From assembly GCA_022495005.1 (NCBI GenBank), contig JAGYXB010002077.1, forward strand, positions 62,001 through 126,000: a stretch of DNA of 64,000 bases. Reading direction: 5' to 3'. How positions within the stretch are numbered: the stretch's first letter is position 1; each line of letters opens with the position of its first letter. The position numbers and the translations under genes are program-made. Source of the DNA: Rhyacophila brunnea (Eukaryota > Arthropoda > Insecta > Trichoptera > Rhyacophilidae). The notes below the pieces were generated by a model that was not told where the DNA came from, did no database searches, and saw only the letters and a list, made by a program, of their open reading frames with translations. Below, piece by piece: positions 57,601 to 64,000 of the stretch.

Positions 57601-60600
57601 TTTCTTCTAATGATATTAAGATTGTATGCTAAATCTATTGAGAATTTAATAAAATAGTGCTTTTATGAAAAATAAACGAACTATTCATTAAAACCGCTAT
57701 ATCTCAAATTCAACTTTTTGGTACTTAGTGCCTTTTTTATTTCGTGTATTCAATTGTCAATAATAGATTACTTTGGTAAAACATTGTTCTGCTACTAACT
57801 ACTTATCCATAAAACTTTGTACGTAGGAAATATCATTTTCATGTTCCAGTAATTATGTACCTCAGAGTAATGATATATAGAGATCGCTTACTGTTCGGCA
57901 AAATGAAGCTGTGTTTCTTGCGTATAACGCGCGTAGAACCTCGATTTTATCATTATCAACTTAACTATGAAACGTTATACCATCGTGTTGCTTCTCAGTA
58001 CGGCTACCAAATTTAAACACAACATAGTTAACCATATTGTGTTCTACTAATTACCACTAACTTTATGTTTAACACAAAAACAATAAATTTCAGCAACACG
58101 TTTACATTTTAAATAAATGTAATCTGTCAAATCCATATTTGCCGGCGACGTTTCCAGCCGTAGAAATTCTATCTTACTCTAACGCATAGTGCGGAGATAT
58201 AAGCATGCCGAATGCTAACTCACTCGCACTTATGGTTTGTTTTTGTTCAGGCCTTGTTAGGTACCATCAGGTTTTTTGCAGTGACAAATTAGTGAGATTT
58301 TACTATATAAAGCCGCGTTGACATGGTCCAAGTACGATCCAAGTACACTTGGACAGAGCGCTATCCAAGCGCACTCGTACGGGACATCTTCATACAAATT
58401 ATTCCTATCTAAGCTACTTCGACCGCGTCCTACTTATCCAAGCTAGCTTGGATAGGAATAATTAGTATGAAGATGTCTCATACGAGTGCGCTCGGTCCAA
58501 GTCAACTTGGATCGTACTTGGATCGTGTCAACGCGGCTTAAGCAAAACCAGATATCTATGAGCTGGATTTCCTATTTTTCACATCCACATTCCATTACTA
58601 AAACAATGATACAAGGATTCTAGGACAATTAACCCCCATATAAAAATAAAAACTCTTTAAATAAAATTTCCTCGACAACAAACGTTGGATACAAAAATTA
58701 ATTTGCCAAAATAAATGAAACGACAAACATTTAACATAACAAAAAATAATCCCTAACAAAATCAATAGATAATACAGAGGACTCACCTTGAACATTTTTC
58801 AGTTAAGTACTATAAATTATCAAACAATTATTTATCAACAAAACTGAATACTACTTTGATGGCAGCAGATTTTATGTGTCGTTCTTTGAAAGTTAATTAA
58901 AGCAATGATAAAGTGGAATAACCAGTACCACGAAAGCATTAAGTGATAAAATAATCAGTAGGTCGGACGGTAGGTGTCCGAAATGACATTTTGTATTACA
59001 TTTCATTTTCGATGCAGCTGAAAACGGTGGGTATTTCATTCATAGTTTCCTAAACTTTAGGTCACCTCCTTTTCAAAGATATATTGTATTATTTTTGCAC
59101 AAATGCGAGAAAATTTCATCACTATCTCAACTGATAACAAAATTGTAATTGTAATATTTTATCGAGTTTTCACTGCGTGTTTTTCCTCCCTTTTTCCTTG
59201 ACGTATTGAATCAACACAGTAGTCATATTCACAGATGTTCAAATATTGCCTAACAGCTAACTATATCATTCATATCGAAAACTGAAAATTAAGATGGTGA
59301 CCATAAATAAGCCGCCTTCTGTCAGTTCCATTCTATCAACCACCACACGACTTTCCACATTTACAAGATTCCAGCATTATTATGAAGTATTTTTATACTA
59401 AAATTTCATAAGGCTCCCTGTTTGAAATTACAGGTAGAGTTGCCGCATCATAACTTTGCACTCCGGCTCCAGGATGAAAATGAAGTAATACATTCAAATT
59501 TTTTTTAACATATAGTATCTATTTGTTTTCTTATTACTACATAATATATGAGGCATCTAATTACAAAAAGCGACAAGTCCACAATTCAATATTTTCGGGA
59601 AACAACGTTTTTATGTTTCTAGCTTCAATTATTTGTTTAACGTGAGATTTTTTTTTTCGTTGTATTCTATGTCGAAATTAGAACCAAATGGCAATTCGTT
59701 TCAGCCGATAAACTCTTAAATGTAATAAATATAGGCAAAATAAAATTGGACTTAGCGCTACTTGTACTTCACTTTTTAATTTATCCCGCATAAGGCACAT
59801 ATTTCCGTGGCACGGTCATAAGTTTACCAGATGCTACAGCATGGGAGACGCCCTTTTCAATATTGAATGTTCCCTTATTGATAGACTTAAACACGCGTGA
59901 AATCAACCAAGCTTTAAATAATATGAAAAACGGACTTGGCGCTTTTTGTAATAAATCGAGACTTAAAATATTTTTTTTCGTAGGGTTATGTTGCGTTTTG
60001 GAATTTATAGATCAATACATATTGTGTAAAATTATACAAAGAATACGTGCATATTTTTTTCTCGATTTTGACCAAATGTGGACTTATCGCTTTTCGGAAT
60101 TAGACGCCTCATATTATATTAATATAAATGAATATCATATGATCCAATTGTATGCGAGGTAATCAGGCAAAGAGGCGTATCAGTGTAGTAAAAAGTGTAA
60201 AAAAAACTTATAAAGCATAATATACGCAAACCCGAGTTCATCGCGACCCTGGCGAATACAAATTTGTTATATCGAATCGAATTTTAATATTTTTTTGTCC
60301 CCCACTTATTTTGACATTTGCAAACTGCCATAATTCATTATAATGAGTGGAATCACGCGCGTATGATCAAATTATTTGAAAGTAATCGACAAAATGTTAC
60401 GTAATAAGTGCAGACAATCCAAACAGGGTAAACTACGTGGATTCTTTTTTGCAATACAGAATAAAATTAATGTTATTTTTTCAGTTTATTGCAAAGTTAT
60501 ATTATGTATTACTTTGTATGAAATTTATTTTTGTTTAGGTTATTGAGATTAAAAAAAGATTTAGCAAAGTTATACAAACAACTTCAAATAATAGAACAAT

Positions 60601-61650
60601 AATTACATTCTACTGGATTTCTTCACATATTGGAATTCTAGGGAACGAAGAAGTAGATAGTCTAGCAAAAACAGCAACTTTACTCTTGAGAGATAGAGAT
60701 AGATGAGAGCATAGATAAACTCCTCATACCTTATACAGACTTTTTTGAAACATTCAAGACAATAGCTAAAACTGAAATAAAAATAAACATTAAAAAAACA
60801 AGGACTGAAAAGGAAAAATGTAGTTTCAATATAATTATTACAGTTCCAAAACCAAACCATGGTAATACTAATAAAATGCTCAATACGGAAACAATTGTAA
60901 CAATTAAACGCTGTAAAGCGGATCATTATAATCTTGCCACATCCCCGGCTCGCTTGGGTATAATAAATGACCCTAGGTACCAGTGCGGTTGTGAGATTGA
61001 AGACATTAATTACGTTGTTTGGTAATGTCCTCTGTATGATACCCAGAGACAGGCTTCTAGAGGATCTAAGTAAACAAAAGTACCGATTGCCACTGGATCT
61101 AGCGATATTTTTGGCTCGGGCTCCATGATCAACCTGTATCTCCTAGCATGAAAAAAACCTGAATTGACATGGCATGGTGTTGCTAGATACACGAAAACTT
61201 TATTCATACCTATAGTTTAACAAATTGGGCCTATTCTTCGAATCACACTTATTTCATTTAGGTTTTGAACTCAGTTAAGCTATATGTGGCAATCAATTAT
61301 TGCTAATGTGCGTTCCCTCAAAAGTTTGCACGCATGCATTAAATCAAGAAAAAACACAAAAATGTAAATTAAATAAATTAAGAATTGTTTACCTTGACCC
61401 GCAAAATTATCTAGAAGTTTCCCGGACGGCTCTTTGCCTTGTTGGGCCCACGCAATAAGTGCAAAGCACTTGTACATCATGGACCGGCTGACGGGGCCCA
61501 TTCCGGGGCCTGACAACTCCCAAATCCTCTCCAGGTGAGAGGACTCTAGATTCGTCAGCCTCAGAAGGGCCTGGAATACATCACGGGGCACGGGGGCGCC
61601 TGAAGGGGAGCATATATCATAGATCTCTCGATATGTAGGAGGGACAGATC
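45516..61650 (-). CDS. Snx8: Sorting nexin 8 (SNX8), PX-BAR protein, 5' end outside or unresolved
   Basis: SNX8 binds endosomal phosphoinositide through a PX domain and tubulates membrane through a BAR domain, sorting cargo from early endosomes. Eight minus-strand exons join in phase: 61393-61650, 51401-51671, 49021-49264, 48494-48596, 47926-48079, 47509-47725, 46647-46835 and 45516-45602, giving about 507 residues. Seen in order: an EH-like module in the first exon; PX (DTISIDLVPER, SQRFKTTVRRRYNDF, RFPYR|LIPRLPPKK); then the BAR helices to the stop. The match to human SNX8 is by remembered motifs such as SSQRFKSSVYRRYNDFV and HQETQLIHVYL. The first exon starts at phase 1, so an upstream coding exon is required. 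A mariner, SINE and hAT copies occupy the introns. Confidence 0.92.
46647..46835 (-). CDS. Snx8: Snx8 exon, BAR domain
   Basis: The acceptor is TTTTTTGTTTTAG and the donor GAG|GTATGG (phase 0). It encodes SESVDSLEQRMLEQEAAISS, FSLYCAQMETQLVHLHLTDL and VNLQAHTE, matching VEQENAIQTMELRNYFSLYC in human SNX8. Confidence 0.93.
46972..47192 (-). mobile_element. tRNA-derived SINE (copy 4)
   Basis: On the minus strand the degenerate head (GATGGCCGAGCAGTTCCCGC) and B box GATTTGAATCC precede the ATGTTGTTTTTTAATGTGTC and CCTGATAGGTTGTGCAAGTG body. It lies in the intron between two SNX8 BAR exons. Confidence 0.72.
47509..47725 (-). CDS. Snx8: Snx8 exon, BAR domain
   Basis: The acceptor is TTATTTTGTTGCAG and the donor GAT|GTGAGT (phase 0). 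It encodes EFSSLSSRAARHSVAFEERV, LDMLAAHQDMCDRLERGVVN and ALNKMLAFKKRKMKGVIRGH. Confidence 0.93.
47926..48079 (-). CDS. Snx8: Snx8 exon, BAR domain
   Basis: The acceptor is GATTTTGTTTCAG and the donor GCCAA|GTAAGG (phase 2). It encodes AARNEAFAADMQDLGVQLAA, then EPLPHSEWATGGNTVWQGIK and RGFSNIA, matching GKELSAIGSDTTPLPSWAAL of human SNX8. Confidence 0.9.
48494..48596 (-). CDS. Snx8: Snx8 exon, BAR domain start
   Basis: The acceptor is TTGTTTTTCAG and the donor TTAG|GTGAGT (phase 1). It encodes ELVPPETTTEFSSSREQIRV and WLGVSKLKQIFDL. Only 103 bases long, too short to appear as a convincing ORF; placed by phase and splice sites. Confidence 0.88.
49021..49264 (-). CDS. Snx8: Snx8 exon, end of PX domain
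   Basis: The acceptor is ATCGTTTTCAG and the donor AAA|GTATGT (phase 0). It reads LIPRLPPKKIIVSEDAHFLE, ARRKGLLRWLLLVARHPVVS and ends FTTSELASRAK, matching PALPPKR...REFIEARRRALKRF in human SNX8. Confidence 0.94.
50087..51388 (+). mobile_element. mariner-family element
   Basis: Inverted termini CGAGGGTGGGTCAATAAGTC and, from the right, CGAGGGTGGGTCAATAATTC. TA dinucleotides at 50085-50086 and 51389-51390 are the target duplication. The length of 1302 bp is the normal mariner size. It lies in an SNX8 intron, next to a splice donor (minus strand donor 51395-51400). Confidence 0.95.
50261..51323 (+). pseudogene. mariner transposase, inactivated
   Basis: The start at 50261 reads MEKWKMEKIEFRAVIKHF; helix-turn-helix (LTAKEIKNEL, SAPSLATIYNWLNEFKRGRT) and GRPVEV follow. 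The three catalytic Asp of the D,D34D type are visible: VDETW, FHQDNA and SPDLAPSDFF. It is broken by a stop at 50801-50803 where Trp is expected, and by indels at about 50810, 50860 and 51180. It ends in GDYVEK and TAA. The upstream in-frame extension to 49895 is chance. Confidence 0.93.
51401..51671 (-). CDS. Snx8: Snx8 exon, start of PX domain
   Basis: The acceptor TCAAATTTCAG adds AA to the preceding G (Glu), then LPVPTIANIGL, KMDPSKLHLTY, DTISIDLVPERIGIILKHSE, and RRRYNDFVALHELLLARFPY; the donor is TATAG|GTGAGT (phase 2). The Arg-Arg-Tyr-Asn-Asp-Phe motif is the phosphoinositide-binding signature of PX. Confidence 0.94.
52208..52240 (+). repeat. SINE head fragment
   Basis: GACGCTTAAGCCGCACGGCC resembles the complement of the copy 2 head (GGCCGCACGGCTTAAGC). 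Only the A-box part remains. Confidence 0.5.
52510..53230. mobile_element. hAT (Charlie-like) element, near-perfect 8-bp duplication
   Basis: The left end is CAGTGGTTCTTAACCTGTG; the right end read inward is CAGAGGTTCTTAACCTTG. The flanks GTTTAAAG (52502-52509) and GGTTAAAG (53231-53238) match at 7 of 8 positions. GGGTTCGG tracts near the left and GAACCCTTC near the right are typical of this family. The interior holds a transposase remnant. Confidence 0.88.
52766..52999 (+). pseudogene. Charlie/SCAND3-like hAT transposase C-terminus
   Basis: It reads LWCQQMVTYPVIAKKALEIF, IPFVTTYLCEQSF, an in-frame TAG, then RMLSIKTKKRNRL, ENDMRVALAKVKPRITELVS and a TGA. The PFVTTYLCE.SF...K..RNRL...DLRVALS pattern is diagnostic of the dimerisation region in this hAT group. 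Confidence 0.88.
54454..54835. mobile_element. hAT-like element, one terminus clear
   Basis: The left end CAGTGGCAAAGGGTGGAG matches 63883 onward and resembles 13825. Just inside, TTTTCAGTGAACTAAGACTA is mirrored by TAGTCTTAGTTCAATGAAAA at about 54782-54805, a subterminal inverted repeat. A right terminus and target duplication were not found, so the copy is probably truncated. Confidence 0.5.
54858..55195 (+). mobile_element. Left arm of a THAP-exon inverted repeat
   Basis: It begins CAAGGCCTGAACAAAAACG, matching the complement of 57972-58258. At 55130-55187 a reading frame VVLKYGSRTDKQEDGIKFHR ends at a consensus donor CATAG|GTAAGT. The pattern resembles the N-terminal exon of THAP domains (C..YGC.NR......ISFHRFP), as used by P-element-type transposons. 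Confidence 0.6.
55200..57971. other. Interior between the THAP arms, repeat-rich and undefined
   Basis: This contains a pogo-like terminus (about 55968-55990), several copies of GGCACTAAGTGCC or half-sites (56093, 56262, about 57460, 57487 and 57720), and an exon-like plus-strand stretch at 56305-56500 (MAENDVSASC..., then, after a shift, LKDAGKGYVS...SARKPP). The last resembles the first exon of a poorly described insect transposon gene family. No intact gene. Confidence 0.45.
57972..58258 (-). mobile_element. Right arm of the THAP-exon inverted repeat
   Basis: Read on the minus strand it starts CAAGGCCTGAACAAAAACA, with GCACTCATGC-like and TAGAGTAAGATA blocks as in the left arm. The frame VFKFGSRTEKQHDGITFH then recapitulates the THAP-like exon. 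The two arms differ by many substitutions, so they are not a recent exact inversion. Confidence 0.6.
58310..58539. mobile_element. Palindromic MITE family M2, copy 2
   Basis: The ends AAGCCGCGTTGACATGG and ATCGTGTCAACGCGGCTT match those of copy 1 (20872-21199). The internal TCCAAGT and TAGGAATAATTAGTATG units alternate in both orientations. It is shorter than copy 1 by about 100 bp, having fewer internal units. Confidence 0.85.
59445..60208 (-). repeat. Old repeat interrupted by a MITE (59550-60110)
   Basis: The flanking halves 59445-59549 and 60111-60208 together match the uninterrupted 29443-29645 in reverse complement. The interrupted point corresponds to a TAATAAT context in the empty copy. 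Confidence 0.75.
59550..60110. mobile_element. GAGGC MITE with paralogous empty site
   Basis: The left end is GAGGCATCTAATTACAAAAA followed by GCGACAAGTCCACA; the right end read inward is GAGGCGTCTAATTCCGAAAA followed by GCGATAAGTCCACA. ATAT borders each side. An inner second inverted pair (GACAAGTCC / GGACTTGGCGC) occurs. The ORF at 59863-60162 crosses the right end and is not a gene. Confidence 0.85.
60555..61065 (+). pseudogene. Non-LTR retrotransposon RNase H and C-terminal remnant
   Basis: It reads ITFYWISSHIGILGNEEVDS LAKTAT (RNase H C-terminal motif), then after a shift KLLIPYTDFFETFKT, and TIVTIKRCKADHYNLATSPA, RLGIINDPRYQCGCEIEDIN, a stop, CPLYDTQRQA. The final C.C.....D..H-like region is the typical tail of jockey/I-type LINE ORF2. 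It has several lesions. Confidence 0.8.
61393..61650 (-). CDS. Snx8: Snx8 exon with EH-like module (first exon seen)
   Basis: The acceptor TATTTTTTAG supplies GA to complete a codon, then SVPPTYREIYDICSPSGAPV, FQALLRLTNLESSHLERIWE, GPVSRSMMYKCFALIAWAQQ and GKEPS; the donor is CAAG|GTAAAC (phase 1). The phase joins exactly to the PX exon 9.7 kb away. The LERIWEL...G.VSR...F..LIAWAQ.G pattern resembles an EH domain. Confidence 0.85.
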
Positions 61651-63882
61651 CTAAAAAATACAACATTATTAAAATCACACACAATAATGATATTATGATG
61701 TCTACTAGGTATGGCTTTTAATTTCTTTTCTTGTCAACTCATATAATTCCAAGCATGCACCTTTCCACCCCATGCTGTTTCTGTTCACAGTCAAAGACTT
61801 CTCTTTAGTTGAATGCTCTATTTCGAAAACGTTTTATTTTAAAAAAGAGTGACATAAGTTGCAAAAATCTTCATTATTACCTAAATACACAATCAATGTA
61901 AGGTAATTTTTTTTTGTAGTTTTTGAAGACAACAGTAAAGTTAACACTTAAGTACCTACTATAAAATAATATATTTTACATAAAAAATTTTCACTATTTA
62001 TTTTTATATAAAATTGTTTTCACTATTTTGACTAAAACACAATAGTGACTTGTAACGTTTTCGAAATACACCATTCAGTTAAATGTGATATAATTTTACA
62101 TTTTCCAAATGATTATGCTTGAAATGCACACCGATCTTTTGCGCAGTTCTAATTTCAAAATCATTATTTTGATGTCAAATGATGACATGACAGATGAGCA
62201 ATACAAATGAAAATAGCATTGCCATCATTCGCATTACACACAGCAATATTTTTCTCTTATTTTACATGAAGCATGCTCCTCAATTATAGTTGCCCGCATA
62301 AAGAATTTAGATATGTTTTCATACATCTTTGGATGGGCTTTCCACAATACTTGTATCATAGAGAAAATAATACATAAAGGCCCTACATGAAAATTAATCT
62401 ACATTTTAAAAATGGGTGTCAATTTTTAGAGGTGATACTGAATATGTACATTCCATTTTATTTACTTTTTGCAATGGTGGCATGCATGGTAAAATATAAA
62501 TTCCATTATACATAGACTAGTACTAGACTATAAAATATATTTGACAAAGATCTTTCTTCAAAAAATGTTTTATAGCTTTTCTTTTAAGAGCAGTCTTTTA
62601 TAAAACACGAGTGACATATTACACTGCGTAAAATATTTTATAAAAGTTAAAAAATGGACGACGAATGTATCTTGGCTTGCGCATTTAGCCGGCTCTTACA
62701 TCTTAACCAGTATAGGAATGACCAATTTGTAGGTGTGCGTATGCATTCTGGCGGCTTTGACTCGCAGCCCGAGACGCATGCGATTTGTTGATAGCAGCAC
62801 AATGTGTTTTTTTCAAACTTAAATGTCGCATACGACCAATCTGCGGAGCTCCATTTGGCAACGCGTGTTTTGCGAATAACGATGACGTCACATCGACGTA
62901 TTCGATACGTTGCAGACAAGACGTGTTTTGATGTACGAGCCGGCTTATGTTTCTAATCGAGGACTGGATGCATAAAAGAAATATTAATAAATCTAACTCG
63001 TACAATATTGTTAAATTCTCGTGTGAGGAATGCAATCAAGCATTTTATCAGATACTGCAATGAAAGAATTAACACTGATCCGCAGTTTTAAACTCAGTTT
63101 ATGATCAAAAATGATTTCTATATCACGAGTTTCAGTGATTGATGATAAGGGGAAAGAATTTTCATTCAGTAATGAATAAATAACAGATAATCATTATGAT
63201 TATAACGTTTTTCAGTCAATTTATTGATACCTACTATATCTTCAAGCCAAGTCCAAGATAAATAAACAAACAAAAATAATATTGTAAGTATTTTGATACT
63301 TAGGTACCAATATTAAATTTAATACTTAAAAATGTATAGAATTAAGTAATATGAAATACATGTTATGTAAATCTTATCAAACTGACGTAAAGAATGGCTT
63401 GGCCTTTGATGATCCTGTGCCCCAATCAGGGATGCACCGGTGCCATTTTTACATTAATGTTTATTTACTTTTTTACGCGCAGTAGGCATTTCGCCAATAG
63501 AGTGAATCTGGCCGACGTATAACAAAAATCGTCACAGCCGATTTGATAATCGAAACCTCAAACCACCAGCCTTTCAGTTGACAGTCGAGCGTACTACCAA
63601 ATGGACCATTGAGGCCGTGGTAAATGTGTAAAATTTTGAGAATATTTAGTACACATAATCACTTGATGAGGTGGATTGCTTTGATTTTGAATCAGTCGGC
63701 CAACCGTGTAAATCGCTCAACTCTGAAGAAAATTTAAACAATAACAAAACACAAATCTACACTTGACACTTTAATCCAGTACACCATGCATTCAAAGCAT
63801 CAAAGACAAGCCGTAATACAAATTACCTATTTTCGTTAACATTTTGTCTTTTACGTATGTATACAAATATGTCATGAAGACT
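61651..63882. other. Region upstream of the SNX8 EH-like exon; no firm gene
   Basis: Probably intron or promoter of SNX8. One candidate short exon is at 63827-63842 on the minus strand (ATG TTA ACG AAA ATA G|GTAATT) and would join the EH-like exon in phase, but such short matches are common by chance. A GC-richer patch at 62650-62950 holds only short ORFs. Confidence 0.35.
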
Positions 63883-64000
63883 CAGTAGCGAAGGGTGGAG
63901 GTAAGCTGTAAAGATCCGCCATAAATAGTCCACATTAAACTTTTTCAGTCATACGTATTTGTTTTTATTGAACGAAGACTACAATTTATTTACAGATGGT
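63883..64000 (+). mobile_element. hAT-like element cut by the window edge
   Basis: CAGTAGCGAAGGGTGGAGGT starts a copy that parallels 54454 onward: AAGCTGTAAAGATCCGCCAT, AAATAG, ACGTATTTGTTTT, GAACGAAGACTACAA, CAGATGGT. The rest lies beyond the window. Confidence 0.6.

Noticed and set aside
58775..58810. Minus-strand ATGTTCAAG|GTGAGT resembling a first exon
   Set aside because: The SNX8 EH-like exon joins the PX exon directly in phase; including this short piece would introduce a stop. An unrelated transcript cannot be excluded.
59863..60162. Plus-strand ORF of 99 codons
   Set aside because: It begins inside the GAGGC MITE and runs over its right terminus into the old repeat, so it is not a gene.
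62654..62791. Short plus-strand ORF starting MDDECILACAF
   Set aside because: The start recalls Harbinger-type transposases, but only 45 codons are open and no further motif follows.

Overview
The window is AT-rich eukaryotic DNA with small GC-rich exons, GT/AG introns and a heavy load of transposable elements. The genes are animal genes (a Gγ subunit, VPS8, mitochondrial bL36, SNX8) in arthropod-like form. An insect is almost certain. A moth or butterfly is my best guess, from the dense ATAATATTAT and TAGGTACCTAC tracts, the Helitron type and the tRNA-headed SINEs. That order-level call is inference.

Layout. (1) 1-5090, plus strand: the last coding exon (4140-4245) and 3' UTR of a Gγ30A-type G-protein gamma subunit; its upstream exons lie outside the window. 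(2) 5091-16725: intergenic, with a 1.4-kb hAT element (13825-15254, perfect 8-bp target duplication) that carries a SINE, plus several inverted-repeat elements. (3) 16726-39914, minus strand: a complete Vps8 gene. I could reconstruct 12 coding exons that join in phase into about 1225 residues, from an N-terminal acidic region and beta-propeller to a C-terminal RING-H2. Its introns hold a Helitron with a large internal minisatellite, three hAT-type insertions or remnants, a Tigger/pogo deletion derivative, an RTE-like LINE tail, SINEs, and an unclassified TIR element with a repeated CGCTATG motif. (4) 40571-40933, plus strand: mRpL36 (bL36m), divergent from Vps8 with about 0.5-0.65 kb between the starts. 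(5) 45516-61650, minus strand: SNX8, eight exons (PX plus BAR, with an EH-like exon at the 5' end); the first exon is probably further right. A degenerate mariner sits six bases beyond the splice-donor hexamer of the PX exon. The 9.7-kb intron holds a hAT (Charlie-like), two inverted copies of a THAP-encoding exon, a palindromic MITE and other repeats. (6) 60555-61065: a LINE RNase H remnant. 61651-64000 has no firm gene, and a hAT-like terminus starts at 63883.

Vps8 (CORVET, early-endosome tethering) and Snx8 (endosome-to-Golgi sorting) act in the same membrane system and lie in the same orientation on either side of mRpL36. Nothing in the sequence shows co-regulation of the two. The most notable non-genic structures are the alternating A/B higher-order repeat inside the Helitron, the THAP-exon inverted arms, the CGCTATG element, the mariner beside a splice donor, and a paralogous empty site for one MITE. 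All exon calls come from reading frames, splice consensus and remembered family similarity; no database search was run.
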